Positions 8,174 to 15,990 of a stretch of 49,807 nt of DNA are shown in pieces (position 1 is the stretch's first letter; every line of letters starts with the position of its first letter). The position numbers and the translations under genes are program-made. The DNA comes from an uncultured Lachnospiraceae bacterium. Its GTDB lineage: Bacteria > Bacillota > Clostridia > Lachnospirales > Lachnospiraceae. The DNA lies in contig CAMWPB010000034.1 of NCBI GenBank assembly GCA_947176065.1, positions 1-49,807 on the forward strand. Direction: 5' to 3'. The notes under the pieces are model-generated. The model saw only the letters and a list, made by a program, of their open reading frames with translations. It did no database searches and was not told the origin of the DNA.

Positions 8174-10576
8174 TTATTTGGCTGTTTTCAGTTTCATACT
8201 CGTGGTCAACTTTGTCGCCTCTTTATAAGGTCTGAACAACATATAAATCATACCGCCCAGAATGACGATGGCAACCAGCAGGCCGATGACATTCAGATTG
8301 CCGGTGAACGCCGAGCCAATCTGGTTCACCATCAGCGCCACCGCATAGGCCAAACCGCACTGATAGCCAATCGCAAACCACGTCCATTTCGCATTGTTCA
8401 TCTCCCGTTTGATTGCGCCGATCGCCGCAAAGCAGGGCGCGCACAGAAGGTTGAACACGAGGAAGGAATATCCCGCTACCATACTGAAGTTTGCCGCAAT
8501 CTCAGGCCATCCGCCGGGATAAAGAATACCCATCGTACCAACGATATTTTCCTTCGCCACAAGACCCGTGATGGACGCCACCGCCGCCTGCCAGTTTCCC
8601 CAGCCGAGCGGTATGAAAATCCATGCAATCGCACCGCCGATCGCCGCAAGGAGGGACTGGTCCATCTCCTCCTCGGCGAGCATTCTGAATCCCTCCGAAG
8701 TAAAGCCAAAGTAAGTGGTAAACCAGATCACAATCGTGGAAAGCAGAATAATCGTACCCGCCTTCTTGATGAAAGACCATCCGCGTTCCCACATGGAGCG
8801 CAGCACATTGCCCGCCGTAGGCATATGATAAGCCGGAAGCTCCATAACGAAAGGCGCCGGATCGCCGGAAAACATCTTTGTTTTCTTTAACATGATGCCG
8901 GAAATAATAATCGCCGCCATACCCACAAAGTACGCGCTTGTTGCCACCCATGCGGAGCCGCCGAAAATCGCGCCGGCAACCATGGAGATAAAAGGCACCT
9001 TCGCGCCACAGGGAATAAAAGTTGTGGTCATAATCGTCATACGGCGGTCGCGCTCATTCTCAATCGTCCTGGATGCCATGATACCCGGAATACCGCAGCC
9101 GGTACCGATGAGCATCGGAATAAAGGACTTGCCGGACAATCCGAACTTACGGAAGATACGGTCCAGCACAAAAGCGATACGCGCCATATAGCCGCACGCC
9201 TCCAGGAAGGCAAGCAACAGGAACAGGACAAGCATCTGCGGCACAAATCCCAAAACCGCACCGACGCCGGCCACAATACCGTCATTGATCAGCCCTGCAA
9301 GCCAGTCTGCGGCGCCGGCAGCCTCAAGTCCGTCCCCTACAAGTGCCGGGATGCCGGGTACCCATACCCCGTAATCCGCCGGATCGGGCTCGTCGCCATA
9401 CTGCTCCATCACTGCAAGCGCGCCCTCATAATCTTCGAGAGATGCCGTCTCCACCGTTACCTCCAGCGTTTCCTCATCCTCCACTTCATAAGGGAAGTCG
9501 CCCGTGGGAGCCGCACCATTTTCTTCTACGAAAGCGTCATAACCGTCCACGATCAGCGCCGCGTCGCCGTACTCCCCGGCCGCCTCCTCATAATCTCCCG
9601 AGCCGATGCCAAACAGATGCCATCCGTCGCCGAACAATCCGTCATTCGCCCAGTCCGTCGCAGCGCTTCCTACCGTTACCATAGATATATAATACACAAG
9701 GAACATGATCACCGCAAAAATCGGAAGCCCCAGGAAACGGTTTGTTACAATCCTGTCAATTTTGTCGGAATTTGTCAACTTTCCCGCGGATTTTTTCTTT
9801 AAGCACCCTTTGATGATAGTTCCGATATAAATATACCGCTCGTTGGTGATGATGGATTCCGCATCGTCATCCATCTCCTCCTCGACTGCCTTGATGTCGG
9901 TTTCAATATGTGAGAGAACAGACTCGCCCAGATGCAGTTGCTCCAAAACCTTGTCGTCCCGCTCAAACAGCTTGATGGCATAAAAACGCTGCTGTTCCTC
10001 CGGCAGTCCGTGTACCGTTGCCTCCTCGATATGGGCAAGCGCGTGCTCCACCGTGCCCGAGAAGGTGTGCATGGGAACGGTCTTTCCGTTCTTTGCCGCG
10101 TCTACCGCTGCCTCCGCCGCCTCCATGATACCGTTCCCCTTCAGGGCAGAAATCTCCACCACCTTGCATCCCAGCGCCCTTGCCAGTTCGCCGGTATTAA
10201 TTTTATCGCCGTTCTTCTCCACCACATCCATCATGTTGATGGCCACGACAACCGGAATGCCAAGCTCGGTGAGCTGTGTGGTCAGATACAGGTTTCTCTC
10301 CAGATTCGTGCCGTCGATGATGTTCAGGATCGCATCCGGACGCTCGCCAATCAGATAATTTCTTGCCACCACTTCCTCCAACGTATAGGGAGAAAGGGAA
10401 TAAATACCCGGAAGGTCGGTGATGGTTACACCGTCATGCTTTTTCAGCTTTCCTTCCTTTTTTTCTACCGTAACACCCGGCCAGTTTCCGACAAACTGGT
10501 TGGAGCCGGTCAGGGCATTGAACAGCGTCGTCTTTCCGCAGTTCGGATTACCCGCAAGTGCAATTCGCATGCTCAT
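8174..10576 (-). CDS. feoB: Ferrous iron transport protein B
   Basis: The 800-residue inner-membrane Fe2+ transporter has an N-terminal G domain: G1 GNPNCGKTT (9-17), G3 DLPG (54-57), G4 NMMD (114-117), G5 SALKG (143-147). A helical GDI-like spacer and a polytopic membrane half follow, with the Gate-type motifs EACGYMARIAFVLDR and GTGCGIPGIMASRTI. Between the first and second membrane segments (about residues 310-430) there is a long, strongly acidic, Asp/Glu/Tyr-rich insertion, which makes the protein longer than E. coli-type FeoB. ATG 10576 has AAGGAG about 10 bases upstream. A TTAG-N6-CTAA box lies 31 bp before the start. It is transcribed behind two feoA genes. Confidence 0.97.
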   Translation of the reverse strand: MSMRIALAGNPNCGKTTLFNALTGSNQFVGNWPGVTVEKKEGKLKKHDGVTITDLPGIYSLSPYTLEEVVARNYLIGERPDAILNIIDGTNLERNLYLTTQLTELGIPVVVAINMMDVVEKNGDKINTGELARALGCKVVEISALKGNGIMEAAEAAVDAAKNGKTVPMHTFSGTVEHALAHIEEATVHGLPEEQQRFYAIKLFERDDKVLEQLHLGESVLSHIETDIKAVEEEMDDDAESIITNERYIYIGTIIKGCLKKKSAGKLTNSDKIDRIVTNRFLGLPIFAVIMFLVYYISMVTVGSAATDWANDGLFGDGWHLFGIGSGDYEEAAGEYGDAALIVDGYDAFVEENGAAPTGDFPYEVEDEETLEVTVETASLEDYEGALAVMEQYGDEPDPADYGVWVPGIPALVGDGLEAAGAADWLAGLINDGIVAGVGAVLGFVPQMLVLFLLLAFLEACGYMARIAFVLDRIFRKFGLSGKSFIPMLIGTGCGIPGIMASRTIENERDRRMTIMTTTFIPCGAKVPFISMVAGAIFGGSAWVATSAYFVGMAAIIISGIMLKKTKMFSGDPAPFVMELPAYHMPTAGNVLRSMWERGWSFIKKAGTIILLSTIVIWFTTYFGFTSEGFRMLAEEEMDQSLLAAIGGAIAWIFIPLGWGNWQAAVASITGLVAKENIVGTMGILYPGGWPEIAANFSMVAGYSFLVFNLLCAPCFAAIGAIKREMNNAKWTWFAIGYQCGLAYAVALMVNQIGSAFTGNLNVIGLLVAIVILGGMIYMLFRPYKEATKLTTSMKLKTAK

Positions 10577-10606
10577 AATTTTCTTCTCCTTCTTCTATTG
10601 CTTCTA

Positions 10607-10620
10607 TTAGTTATTACTAA
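10607..10620 (-). promoter_or_regulatory. TTAG-N6-CTAA iron-box-like palindrome between feoA and feoB
   Basis: TTAGTTATTACTAA matches the inner core of DtxR/IdeR boxes (TTAG-N6-CTAA). It sits in the 94-bp gap between feoA and feoB, so feoB may have an internal metal-controlled promoter; I see no convincing -35/-10 pair. Five other copies of the motif lie at 11.2-12.1 kb. Confidence 0.6.
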
Positions 10621-10670
10621 CTTCCAATCCGAAAATATAGGGGATATCCCTCCCCGACTAAACATTCTTC

Positions 10671-10895
10671 TCACGCATCGACCTCGATCATTTCCGCATC
10701 CGCCTTTCTGATGGAAAGCTCATAACCGCGGACGGTCACTTCAATCGGATCTCCCAGAGGCGCCACCTTGCGGATCTGCACATCCACGCCCTTCGTCAGC
10801 CCCATGTCCATAATCCGGCGTTTGACCGCTCCCTCGCCGTGGAGCTTCACAACCCGGACGGTATCGCCGACTTTCACTTCTTTCAGTGTTCTCAT
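10671..10895 (-). CDS. feoA: FeoA-family ferrous iron transport accessory protein
   Basis: The 74-residue SH3-like protein (MRTLKEVKVGDTVRVVKLHG...) has the FeoA core GAVKRRIMDMGLTKGVDVQIRKVAPLGDPIEVTVRGYELSIRKADA. FeoA binds FeoB on the cytoplasmic side and supports Fe2+ uptake. ATG 10895 has AGGAGG 9 bases upstream; the ATG at 10913 overlaps that SD and is unlikely. It is the second of two feoA genes, with about 33 bp between them. Confidence 0.93.
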   Translation of the reverse strand: MRTLKEVKVGDTVRVVKLHGEGAVKRRIMDMGLTKGVDVQIRKVAPLGDPIEVTVRGYELSIRKADAEMIEVDA

Positions 10896-10928
10896 TTCCT
10901 GTTTCCTCCTCACTTCATCATATTTTGC

Positions 10929-11141
10929 TCAGACCATGATTCTCTGTGCCATCTCTCTGCTGACTGCGATGCGGGAATCCTTTACGTTCACGATGACATT
11001 GCCTCCGATGGCGCTGACTACCGTAACAACTCCTCCCACAACAAAACCAAGGTTCTCCAGATGGGCCTTGACTTCCTGCTTTCCCCCGACTTTCCTGATA
11101 ATATTTTCCTCTCCTACTTCTGCCAGTGTAAGCGGCATCAT
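10929..11141 (-). CDS. Second FeoA-family protein
   Basis: The ~70-residue SH3-like protein (MMPLTLAEVGEENIIRKVGG) continues with HLENLGFVVGGVVTVVSAIGGNVIVNVKDSRIAVSREMAQRIMV. That is the FeoA fold in the divergent form usually found upstream of a canonical feoA in Clostridia. The SD GGAGG precedes adjacent ATG codons at 11141 and 11138; either may be used, and the in-frame ATG at 11153 overlaps the SD. It is the first gene of the feo operon, directly behind the promoter and boxes at 11188-11273. Confidence 0.88.
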   Translation of the reverse strand: MMPLTLAEVGEENIIRKVGGKQEVKAHLENLGFVVGGVVTVVSAIGGNVIVNVKDSRIAVSREMAQRIMV

Positions 11142-11187
11142 GTGTTCCTCCATTCCGAAACGCTCTATGTTTTCTTTGGACTATGTA

Positions 11188-11201
11188 TTAGTTTTCACTA
11201 A
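11188..11201 (-). promoter_or_regulatory. Iron-box-like palindrome in the feo leader
   Basis: TTAGTTTTCACTAA fits TTAG-N6-CTAA. It lies in the transcribed leader, centred 34 bp downstream of the next box and about 50 bp before the feoA start. Confidence 0.6.
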
Positions 11202-11221
11202 CTCCAAGCGTTAAATAGTAG

Positions 11222-11235
11222 TTAGCATCCGCTAA
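11222..11235 (-). promoter_or_regulatory. Iron-box-like palindrome at the feo transcription start
   Basis: TTAGCATCCGCTAA, within the larger GTTAG-N6-CTAAC dyad, begins 9 bp downstream of the -10 hexamer of the feo promoter. It would therefore cover the start site. Occupancy by a metal-bound repressor there would block transcription. Confidence 0.7.
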
Positions 11236-11244
11236 CTATATATT

Positions 11245-11273
11245 ATCATATGACGACAGACAGCCTTTGTCAA
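11245..11273 (-). promoter_or_regulatory. SigA promoter of the feo operon
   Basis: On the minus strand TTGACA (11273-11268), a 17-bp spacer and TATGAT (11250-11245) form a near-consensus housekeeping promoter, about 100 bp upstream of the first feoA. The box at 11222-11235 overlaps the predicted start. Confidence 0.8.
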
Positions 11274-11319
11274 CGGCATTTTTATCAAGAACCGCAGTTT
11301 CATCATACTAGCCAACCTG

Positions 11320-11333
11320 TTAGGTAATACTAA
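11320..11333. promoter_or_regulatory. Iron-box-like palindrome upstream of the feo promoter
   Basis: TTAGGTAATACTAA fits TTAG-N6-CTAA and lies 47 bp upstream of the feo -35, between feo and the DUF3793 gene. Its position suggests cooperative or looping contacts, or a weak independent site. Confidence 0.5.
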
Positions 11334-11389
11334 CTTGTTATTTTGTACAAATTATCCAAAACCGATTTACAGACTATGTAAAGCCATCT

Positions 11390-11968
11390 TTATGAACACC
11401 TCACTATGAGCCTGTCAAACGAACGGTGTCTCTGAAACGCCTCACAGTATAGCTGTCTACATTTTCTGTACAGCGCAAACTTGCGCTGTGCGGTTTCCAC
11501 ATTCCCATATACTTTCCATACCCCGACGCACTTTGCCCCCGACGCGCCATTTTTGATAAACCCTTCCACATCCTCCGGCGGATAGCCGAGAAAAAGCCCG
11601 ATCTCATGCGGGAATACCTCTCCGTCCTTCAAACGACGCACCAGTTCGACAATACATCTCTCTGTTTCCCCCACAGGGTAATCCCTCTCTGCCAGAATCT
11701 GCCTGGCCGCGCTGTCGCTCAAATCCTGGCGCAGTCTGTCGGGCCGATACATATAAACCAACACGCTTTTCCCCATATTTTTCAAGGGGACAATCCTTGC
11801 GCCCCGCGGGAGCAGATACCTGTTCATCTCCCGGATGCTTTTAATAAACACTCCGCCATTCTTTGCGGGGCAGTTAAACAGACTGCCTGTTTTTAATCCC
11901 GCCATGGTCGGTGAACAGTGGTATATTACCATTTCCTCCGATATATTTTCCGTTTCTTCCACTTCCAT
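11390..11968 (-). CDS. DUF3793-like protein in the iron regulon
   Basis: The 192-residue cytoplasmic protein has features I associate with DUF3793: an N-terminal IYHCSPTMAGLKTGSLFNC, SVLVYMYRPDRL, and the late motif FPHEIGLFLGYPPEDVEGFI followed by CVGVWKVYGN. Function is unknown; members are often found with iron-uptake genes in Clostridia. ATG 11968 has GGGAG 7 bases upstream. Its promoter (12077-12105) and two TTAG-N6-CTAA boxes mirror the arrangement of the feo promoter, so it is likely regulated by the same repressor. Confidence 0.8.
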   Translation of the reverse strand: MEVEETENISEEMVIYHCSPTMAGLKTGSLFNCPAKNGGVFIKSIREMNRYLLPRGARIVPLKNMGKSVLVYMYRPDRLRQDLSDSAARQILAERDYPVGETERCIVELVRRLKDGEVFPHEIGLFLGYPPEDVEGFIKNGASGAKCVGVWKVYGNVETAQRKFALYRKCRQLYCEAFQRHRSFDRLIVRCS

Positions 11969-11986
11969 CCGCTGTCTCCCTTCTAG

Positions 11987-12000
11987 TTAGTTTTTTCTAA
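11987..12000 (-). promoter_or_regulatory. Iron-box-like palindrome before the DUF3793 gene
   Basis: TTAGTTTTTTCTAA, inside GTTAG-N6-CTAAC, ends only a few bases from the SD of the DUF3793 gene. It lies 68 bp (centre to centre) downstream of the partner box, twice the 34-bp spacing seen at feo. Confidence 0.6.
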
Positions 12001-12054
12001 CCTCCAGACAAAGAAAAATGCCCCTTGGCATTGGGTATTCTGTCTTTTAATCAG

Positions 12055-12068
12055 TTAGTCTTATCTAA
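12055..12068 (-). promoter_or_regulatory. Iron-box-like palindrome at the DUF3793 transcription start
   Basis: TTAGTCTTATCTAA, inside GTTAG-N6-CTAAC, starts 8 bp downstream of the -10 hexamer. This is the same placement as at the feo promoter. Confidence 0.7.
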
Positions 12069-12076
12069 CCGTTTAC

Positions 12077-12105
12077 AGAATACCATACCCGGGCTTTTCT
12101 GTCAA
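12077..12105 (-). promoter_or_regulatory. SigA promoter of the DUF3793 gene
   Basis: On the minus strand TTGACA (12105-12100), a 17-bp spacer and TATTCT (12082-12077) are followed at once by an iron-box-like palindrome. Confidence 0.75.
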
Positions 12106-12131
12106 CACCACACGGTGTTTTTCCTTCCTGA

Positions 12132-13952
12132 CTATGTCGCAAATCCCGCATACTGGGTCATGTACAGCTCATAGTATTTTCCCTTCTTCGCAAGCAATGC
12201 CTCGTGGCTGCCGCTCTCTACAATCCCGCCGTGATCCATAACGACGATAAGGTCGGAATCCCTGATCGTGGACAGGCGGTGCGCGATCACGATGCTGGTG
12301 CGTCCCTGCATGATGCGCTGCATGGCATCCTGTATTGCCTTTTCGGTGCGGGTGTCAACATTGGATGTCGCTTCGTCCAAAATCAAAATCCTTGGATTGG
12401 CCACAAACGCGCGGGCAATCGCCAGAAGCTGCCGCTGTCCCTGGCTGATATTTGCGCCGGAACCGATCAGCACGGTATCATATCCCTGCGGAAGCAGTTC
12501 TATCATTTCCCTGCACTGGCTCATCCTGGCCGCCGCCATAAGCTGCTCCTCCGTGGCCGCATCATTCCCATATTTCAGGTTGTTTCTAACGGTATCGGAA
12601 AACAGAACCGTGTCCTGCAGAACGATAGCCACATTCTGCCGCAGACTGGCTCTCGCAATATCCCGTATATTCTGCCCGTTTATAAGGATTTCTCCGCTTT
12701 CAATCTCATAGAACCGCATGAGCAGATTGACGACCGTGGTCTTACCGCTGCCGGTTGCGCCGACCAGTGCCACCTTTTTCCCCGCCGGAACAGTCAGTGT
12801 AAAATTACGAATCACCGTCGTGTTTGCGTCATAGGAAAAACACACGTTATTGAACGTGACCGCCGTTTTCTCCCCTGCTGCCAGCGCCTCGCCGCATCCG
12901 TCCTCCTCCGTTTCATCCAATACAGCAAAGACCCGCTCCGCTCCGGCAATCGCCGTCTGGATCTGTCCGTAAATCTGCGCAATCTCATTGATGGGGCGGC
13001 TGAACTGTTTCGCATAGACAATGAATGCGGAGATCACACCCACCGAAATCAGCCCGTTTACCGAGAAGTATCCGCCGAAAACCGCGATGATCACAAAGCC
13101 GATATTTCCGATACAGTTCATAACCGGTCCCATGACGCCGCTGAAAATATCCGTTTTTATTCCGGCCTTTGTCAGGGAATCCGCCGTTCTGCAGAAGTCA
13201 TCCGCCGTGATATTCTGATGGTTGTATGCCACAACCGTACGGTAGCCGGAAACCATTTCTTCCACCGTCCCGTTCAACTGTCCCAGAAGCATCTGTTTTC
13301 TTCTGGAAAATCTGCGCACCCTTCTGGAGAGAATTTTCGTAGCAAAGACCGTCAACAGTACGGTGACAAAGCTGAGCAGGGCAAGCTGCCAGCAATACCA
13401 CAGCATAATCGCCACGGTACCGATAATCGTAAGCACGCCCGAAAACAGCGAAGGCAGGGATTGGGAAACCGTGGTAGAAATATTCTCAATGTCATTCGTC
13501 ATCCGGCTCATCACATCGCCGTGGGAATGCGTATCAAGATACCGGACCGGCAGTCCCATCATCTTTCCAAACAGCTCCTCCCGCATCTGTTTCACCACAT
13601 TCCGGCTGAGCCGTGCACTGCATAAACCCTGCAGCAGTCCGCAGACGCTGTAGAGCAGATAGACGGAAAGCATGAAAAACAGTGTTTGGGAAAGAATACC
13701 GGCTTTTTCCCCGGCTATGATATCCACGGCGTGGCTCTGAAGGCTCGGCGCAAAGATGCCGCACAGCGTGCCGGAGACGACGATCGCCAGCATGCAGATC
13801 ACCAGCATCTTTTCCCTCATAAAATATGTGACAATGCGCCTGACGGTCGCGCCGGTATTTTCTGCATGTTCCGGCTCTGCAAAACGTTCACGCCGGTTCA
13901 TCATGCCGGGAATGCTGCGCTCGGCCAATTTCTGATTCTGTTCCGTGCTCAT
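12132..13952 (-). CDS. ABC exporter half-transporter (consensus Walker B partner)
   Basis: The 606-residue protein has six N-terminal membrane helices (ABC_membrane) and a C-terminal ATPase with Walker A VGATGSGKTTVVNLL, Q-loop AIVLQDTVLF, signature ISQGQRQL and Walker B ILILDEATSNVD. The signature is degenerate (SQGQ for SGGQ) while the catalytic Glu is intact. With its partner upstream this gives one consensus and one degenerate ATP site, as in TM287/288-type heterodimeric exporters. Its ATG overlaps the partner's stop by 4 bp (ATGA). Substrate unknown; drug or lipid export is typical. Confidence 0.93.
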   Translation of the reverse strand: MSTEQNQKLAERSIPGMMNRRERFAEPEHAENTGATVRRIVTYFMREKMLVICMLAIVVSGTLCGIFAPSLQSHAVDIIAGEKAGILSQTLFFMLSVYLLYSVCGLLQGLCSARLSRNVVKQMREELFGKMMGLPVRYLDTHSHGDVMSRMTNDIENISTTVSQSLPSLFSGVLTIIGTVAIMLWYCWQLALLSFVTVLLTVFATKILSRRVRRFSRRKQMLLGQLNGTVEEMVSGYRTVVAYNHQNITADDFCRTADSLTKAGIKTDIFSGVMGPVMNCIGNIGFVIIAVFGGYFSVNGLISVGVISAFIVYAKQFSRPINEIAQIYGQIQTAIAGAERVFAVLDETEEDGCGEALAAGEKTAVTFNNVCFSYDANTTVIRNFTLTVPAGKKVALVGATGSGKTTVVNLLMRFYEIESGEILINGQNIRDIARASLRQNVAIVLQDTVLFSDTVRNNLKYGNDAATEEQLMAAARMSQCREMIELLPQGYDTVLIGSGANISQGQRQLLAIARAFVANPRILILDEATSNVDTRTEKAIQDAMQRIMQGRTSIVIAHRLSTIRDSDLIVVMDHGGIVESGSHEALLAKKGKYYELYMTQYAGFAT

Positions 13953-15685
13953 GCGCTCTCCGCCTCCTCTCCGATCTGGGAATGGTAAATGTCCTGATAA
14001 ATCCGGCAGGATTTCAACAGTTCCTCATGGGTGCCGCAGGCGGCGATCCCGCCGTTTTCCATAACAACGATTCTGTCCGCCGTGCGTACGGAAGCAATCC
14101 TTTGTGCAATGATGATCTTCGTGCTGTCGGGATGTGACTTCTTCAGCGCCTGGTACAAATTCGCCTCCGTTTTCAAATCAAGCGCACTGGTGGAATCGTC
14201 AAAGATAAAAATTTCAGCCGGCTTTATGACAGCCCTTGCAATGGAAACCCTCTGTTTTTGTCCGCCAGACAGACTCATGCCGCGCTCCGCCACAGCCGTC
14301 CCGTAACCCATTTCCATATCAGAAATAAAGCCGTCCGCCTGTGCAATGGAGGCCGCGGATTTTAGCAGCCCATCATCCGCCCCCGGCATCCCCCACGCTA
14401 CATTCTCTCCAACCGTCATACTAAACAGTTCGCTTTTCTGCATGGCAATGGCAATTTTATCCCGAAGCGCCTCCTGCCGGTACTCCTTCACGTCAATCCC
14501 GTCCACAAGCACCGTGCCGCTGTCCGCATCATAGAAGCGGGGAATCAGATTGGCAAGGGAAGTTTTTCCACACCCGGTCGCTCCCATGACTGCCACTGTT
14601 TCCCCCTTATGTATGGTCAGACTGATATGGTTCAGCACCTTCTGGCCGTTTCCGGGATAGGAAAAGGAAACGTCGCGAAATTCTATTTCCCCCTGTTTTT
14701 CTGTCGTTCCGTCAAAAGTCCCGTCCACAAGCTCCGGGACGCTTTCCAGCACCTCTTTTACCCGTTTCCATGAGGTAAGCCCTCTGGAAATATTCTGGAA
14801 CAGCATGACAAGCATCAGAATACCATTCAAAAGCTGGGTCGTGTAAGTAAGCGCCGCCATAACGGCTCCCGGCGTGGCCGTGCCGTTTCCTACTTCATAG
14901 GAACCTGCCATCAGAATAACGGTGACAGCCATATACATAAACGCGTTGGTCAGGGGATTCATGAACGCAAAGATGACAAGGGTCTGCAGCTGTGTATTGC
15001 CAAGTTCACCGTTCGCCTTTCCAAAGCGCAGCTTTTCATAGGCCTCCCTGACGCAGGCTTTGATGATACGGATGCCAGACACATCCTCCTGCATAATGGC
15101 ATTGATGGCATCAAGCTGTGCCTGCAGTCTGGAAAACAGGGGATTCGCTTTCCACAGGCAGAAGGCGATGACGCCCACCAGAAACGGAAAAGCGCACAGT
15201 ACAATAAGCCCGAAACTCACGTTCAGACGGAACATAAAATACATGCTGCCGAATGTGAGAAGCGAGGTGCGGATCAGCCCCCGCACAAACAGAGAAACAA
15301 AAGTCTGCACCTGTGTGATGTCATTTGTCACCCTCGTAACCAGAGAACCCGTCCCGAAACGGTCAAGCTGCGGGAAGGAGAATGTCATGATCCGGCGGAA
15401 GCAGTCTTTCCTTATTTCGTTGCCGATATTCTGACTGGAAATGTGTACAAATACATTATTGAGAGAGCCGCACAGTCCGCCGAACAGGACAAGACCAATC
15501 ATCTGCAGTCCGAGCATCCAGACCAGACGCAGATCGGGCGTTCCTGCGCTGTTTACACCAAGGACGCCATCATCTACAATCCTGCTCATAATACCCGGCT
15601 GCACCAGATCCATCAGCACCTCGCCAACCATAAACAGGCCTGCAATAACAGCAGTAACCAGATATTGTCTGATATATTTCCACAT
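13949..15685 (-). CDS. ABC exporter half-transporter (degenerate Walker B partner)
   Basis: The 578-residue half-transporter starts MWKYIRQYLVTAVIAG, with six membrane helices and an ATPase domain: Walker A MGATGCGKTSLANL, signature LSGGQKQRVSIA, Walker B IFIFDDSTSALD. Asp replaces the catalytic Glu, so its own Walker site is hydrolysis-poor; it pairs with the partner's degenerate signature in the same composite site. I prefer ATG 15685 because GGAGG lies 9 bases upstream and family members start here. An in-frame ATG at 15790 would add 35 residues and lacks an SD. First gene of a two-gene operon. Confidence 0.92.
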   Translation of the reverse strand: MWKYIRQYLVTAVIAGLFMVGEVLMDLVQPGIMSRIVDDGVLGVNSAGTPDLRLVWMLGLQMIGLVLFGGLCGSLNNVFVHISSQNIGNEIRKDCFRRIMTFSFPQLDRFGTGSLVTRVTNDITQVQTFVSLFVRGLIRTSLLTFGSMYFMFRLNVSFGLIVLCAFPFLVGVIAFCLWKANPLFSRLQAQLDAINAIMQEDVSGIRIIKACVREAYEKLRFGKANGELGNTQLQTLVIFAFMNPLTNAFMYMAVTVILMAGSYEVGNGTATPGAVMAALTYTTQLLNGILMLVMLFQNISRGLTSWKRVKEVLESVPELVDGTFDGTTEKQGEIEFRDVSFSYPGNGQKVLNHISLTIHKGETVAVMGATGCGKTSLANLIPRFYDADSGTVLVDGIDVKEYRQEALRDKIAIAMQKSELFSMTVGENVAWGMPGADDGLLKSAASIAQADGFISDMEMGYGTAVAERGMSLSGGQKQRVSIARAVIKPAEIFIFDDSTSALDLKTEANLYQALKKSHPDSTKIIIAQRIASVRTADRIVVMENGGIAACGTHEELLKSCRIYQDIYHSQIGEEAESA

Positions 15686-15805
15686 GCCAAACGCCCTCCA
15701 AACCCGCGTATATTTCTCTGTAACCTCTTCCCGCTTCACCCATATGCTCCGGGCAGTCTGCTTCTCACACCGTTTATTTTCCGTAATCATACCTATAAGC
15801 GTTTT

Positions 15806-15875
15806 ATGATAAGCAAAAAACGTGTGACAGAAAACTGGATTTACGCAGTTTATGCCACACGTTCTTATTTATCAT
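15806..15875 (-). terminator. Nested inverted repeat, probable terminator after hemZ
   Basis: Outer arms TATGATAA and AACGTGTG pair with CACACGTT and TTATCATA; an inner stem AAACTG/CAGTTT lies in the loop. On the minus strand the CACACGTT arm runs into TTTTTTG, giving a Rho-independent terminator shape 115 bp after the hemZ stop. It also lies upstream of the ABC exporter and could act in its leader. Confidence 0.5.
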
Positions 15876-15990
15876 ACTTCTTTTCTTCCCAAGCTTCAAA
15901 GGGATTTTTTCACAATAATCTGCAGCGCTTTGGAAAATTTTTTGTGCCAATCATATCTCCCTCTTAGCCAAGTCTCCTTTCCGGAATCCG

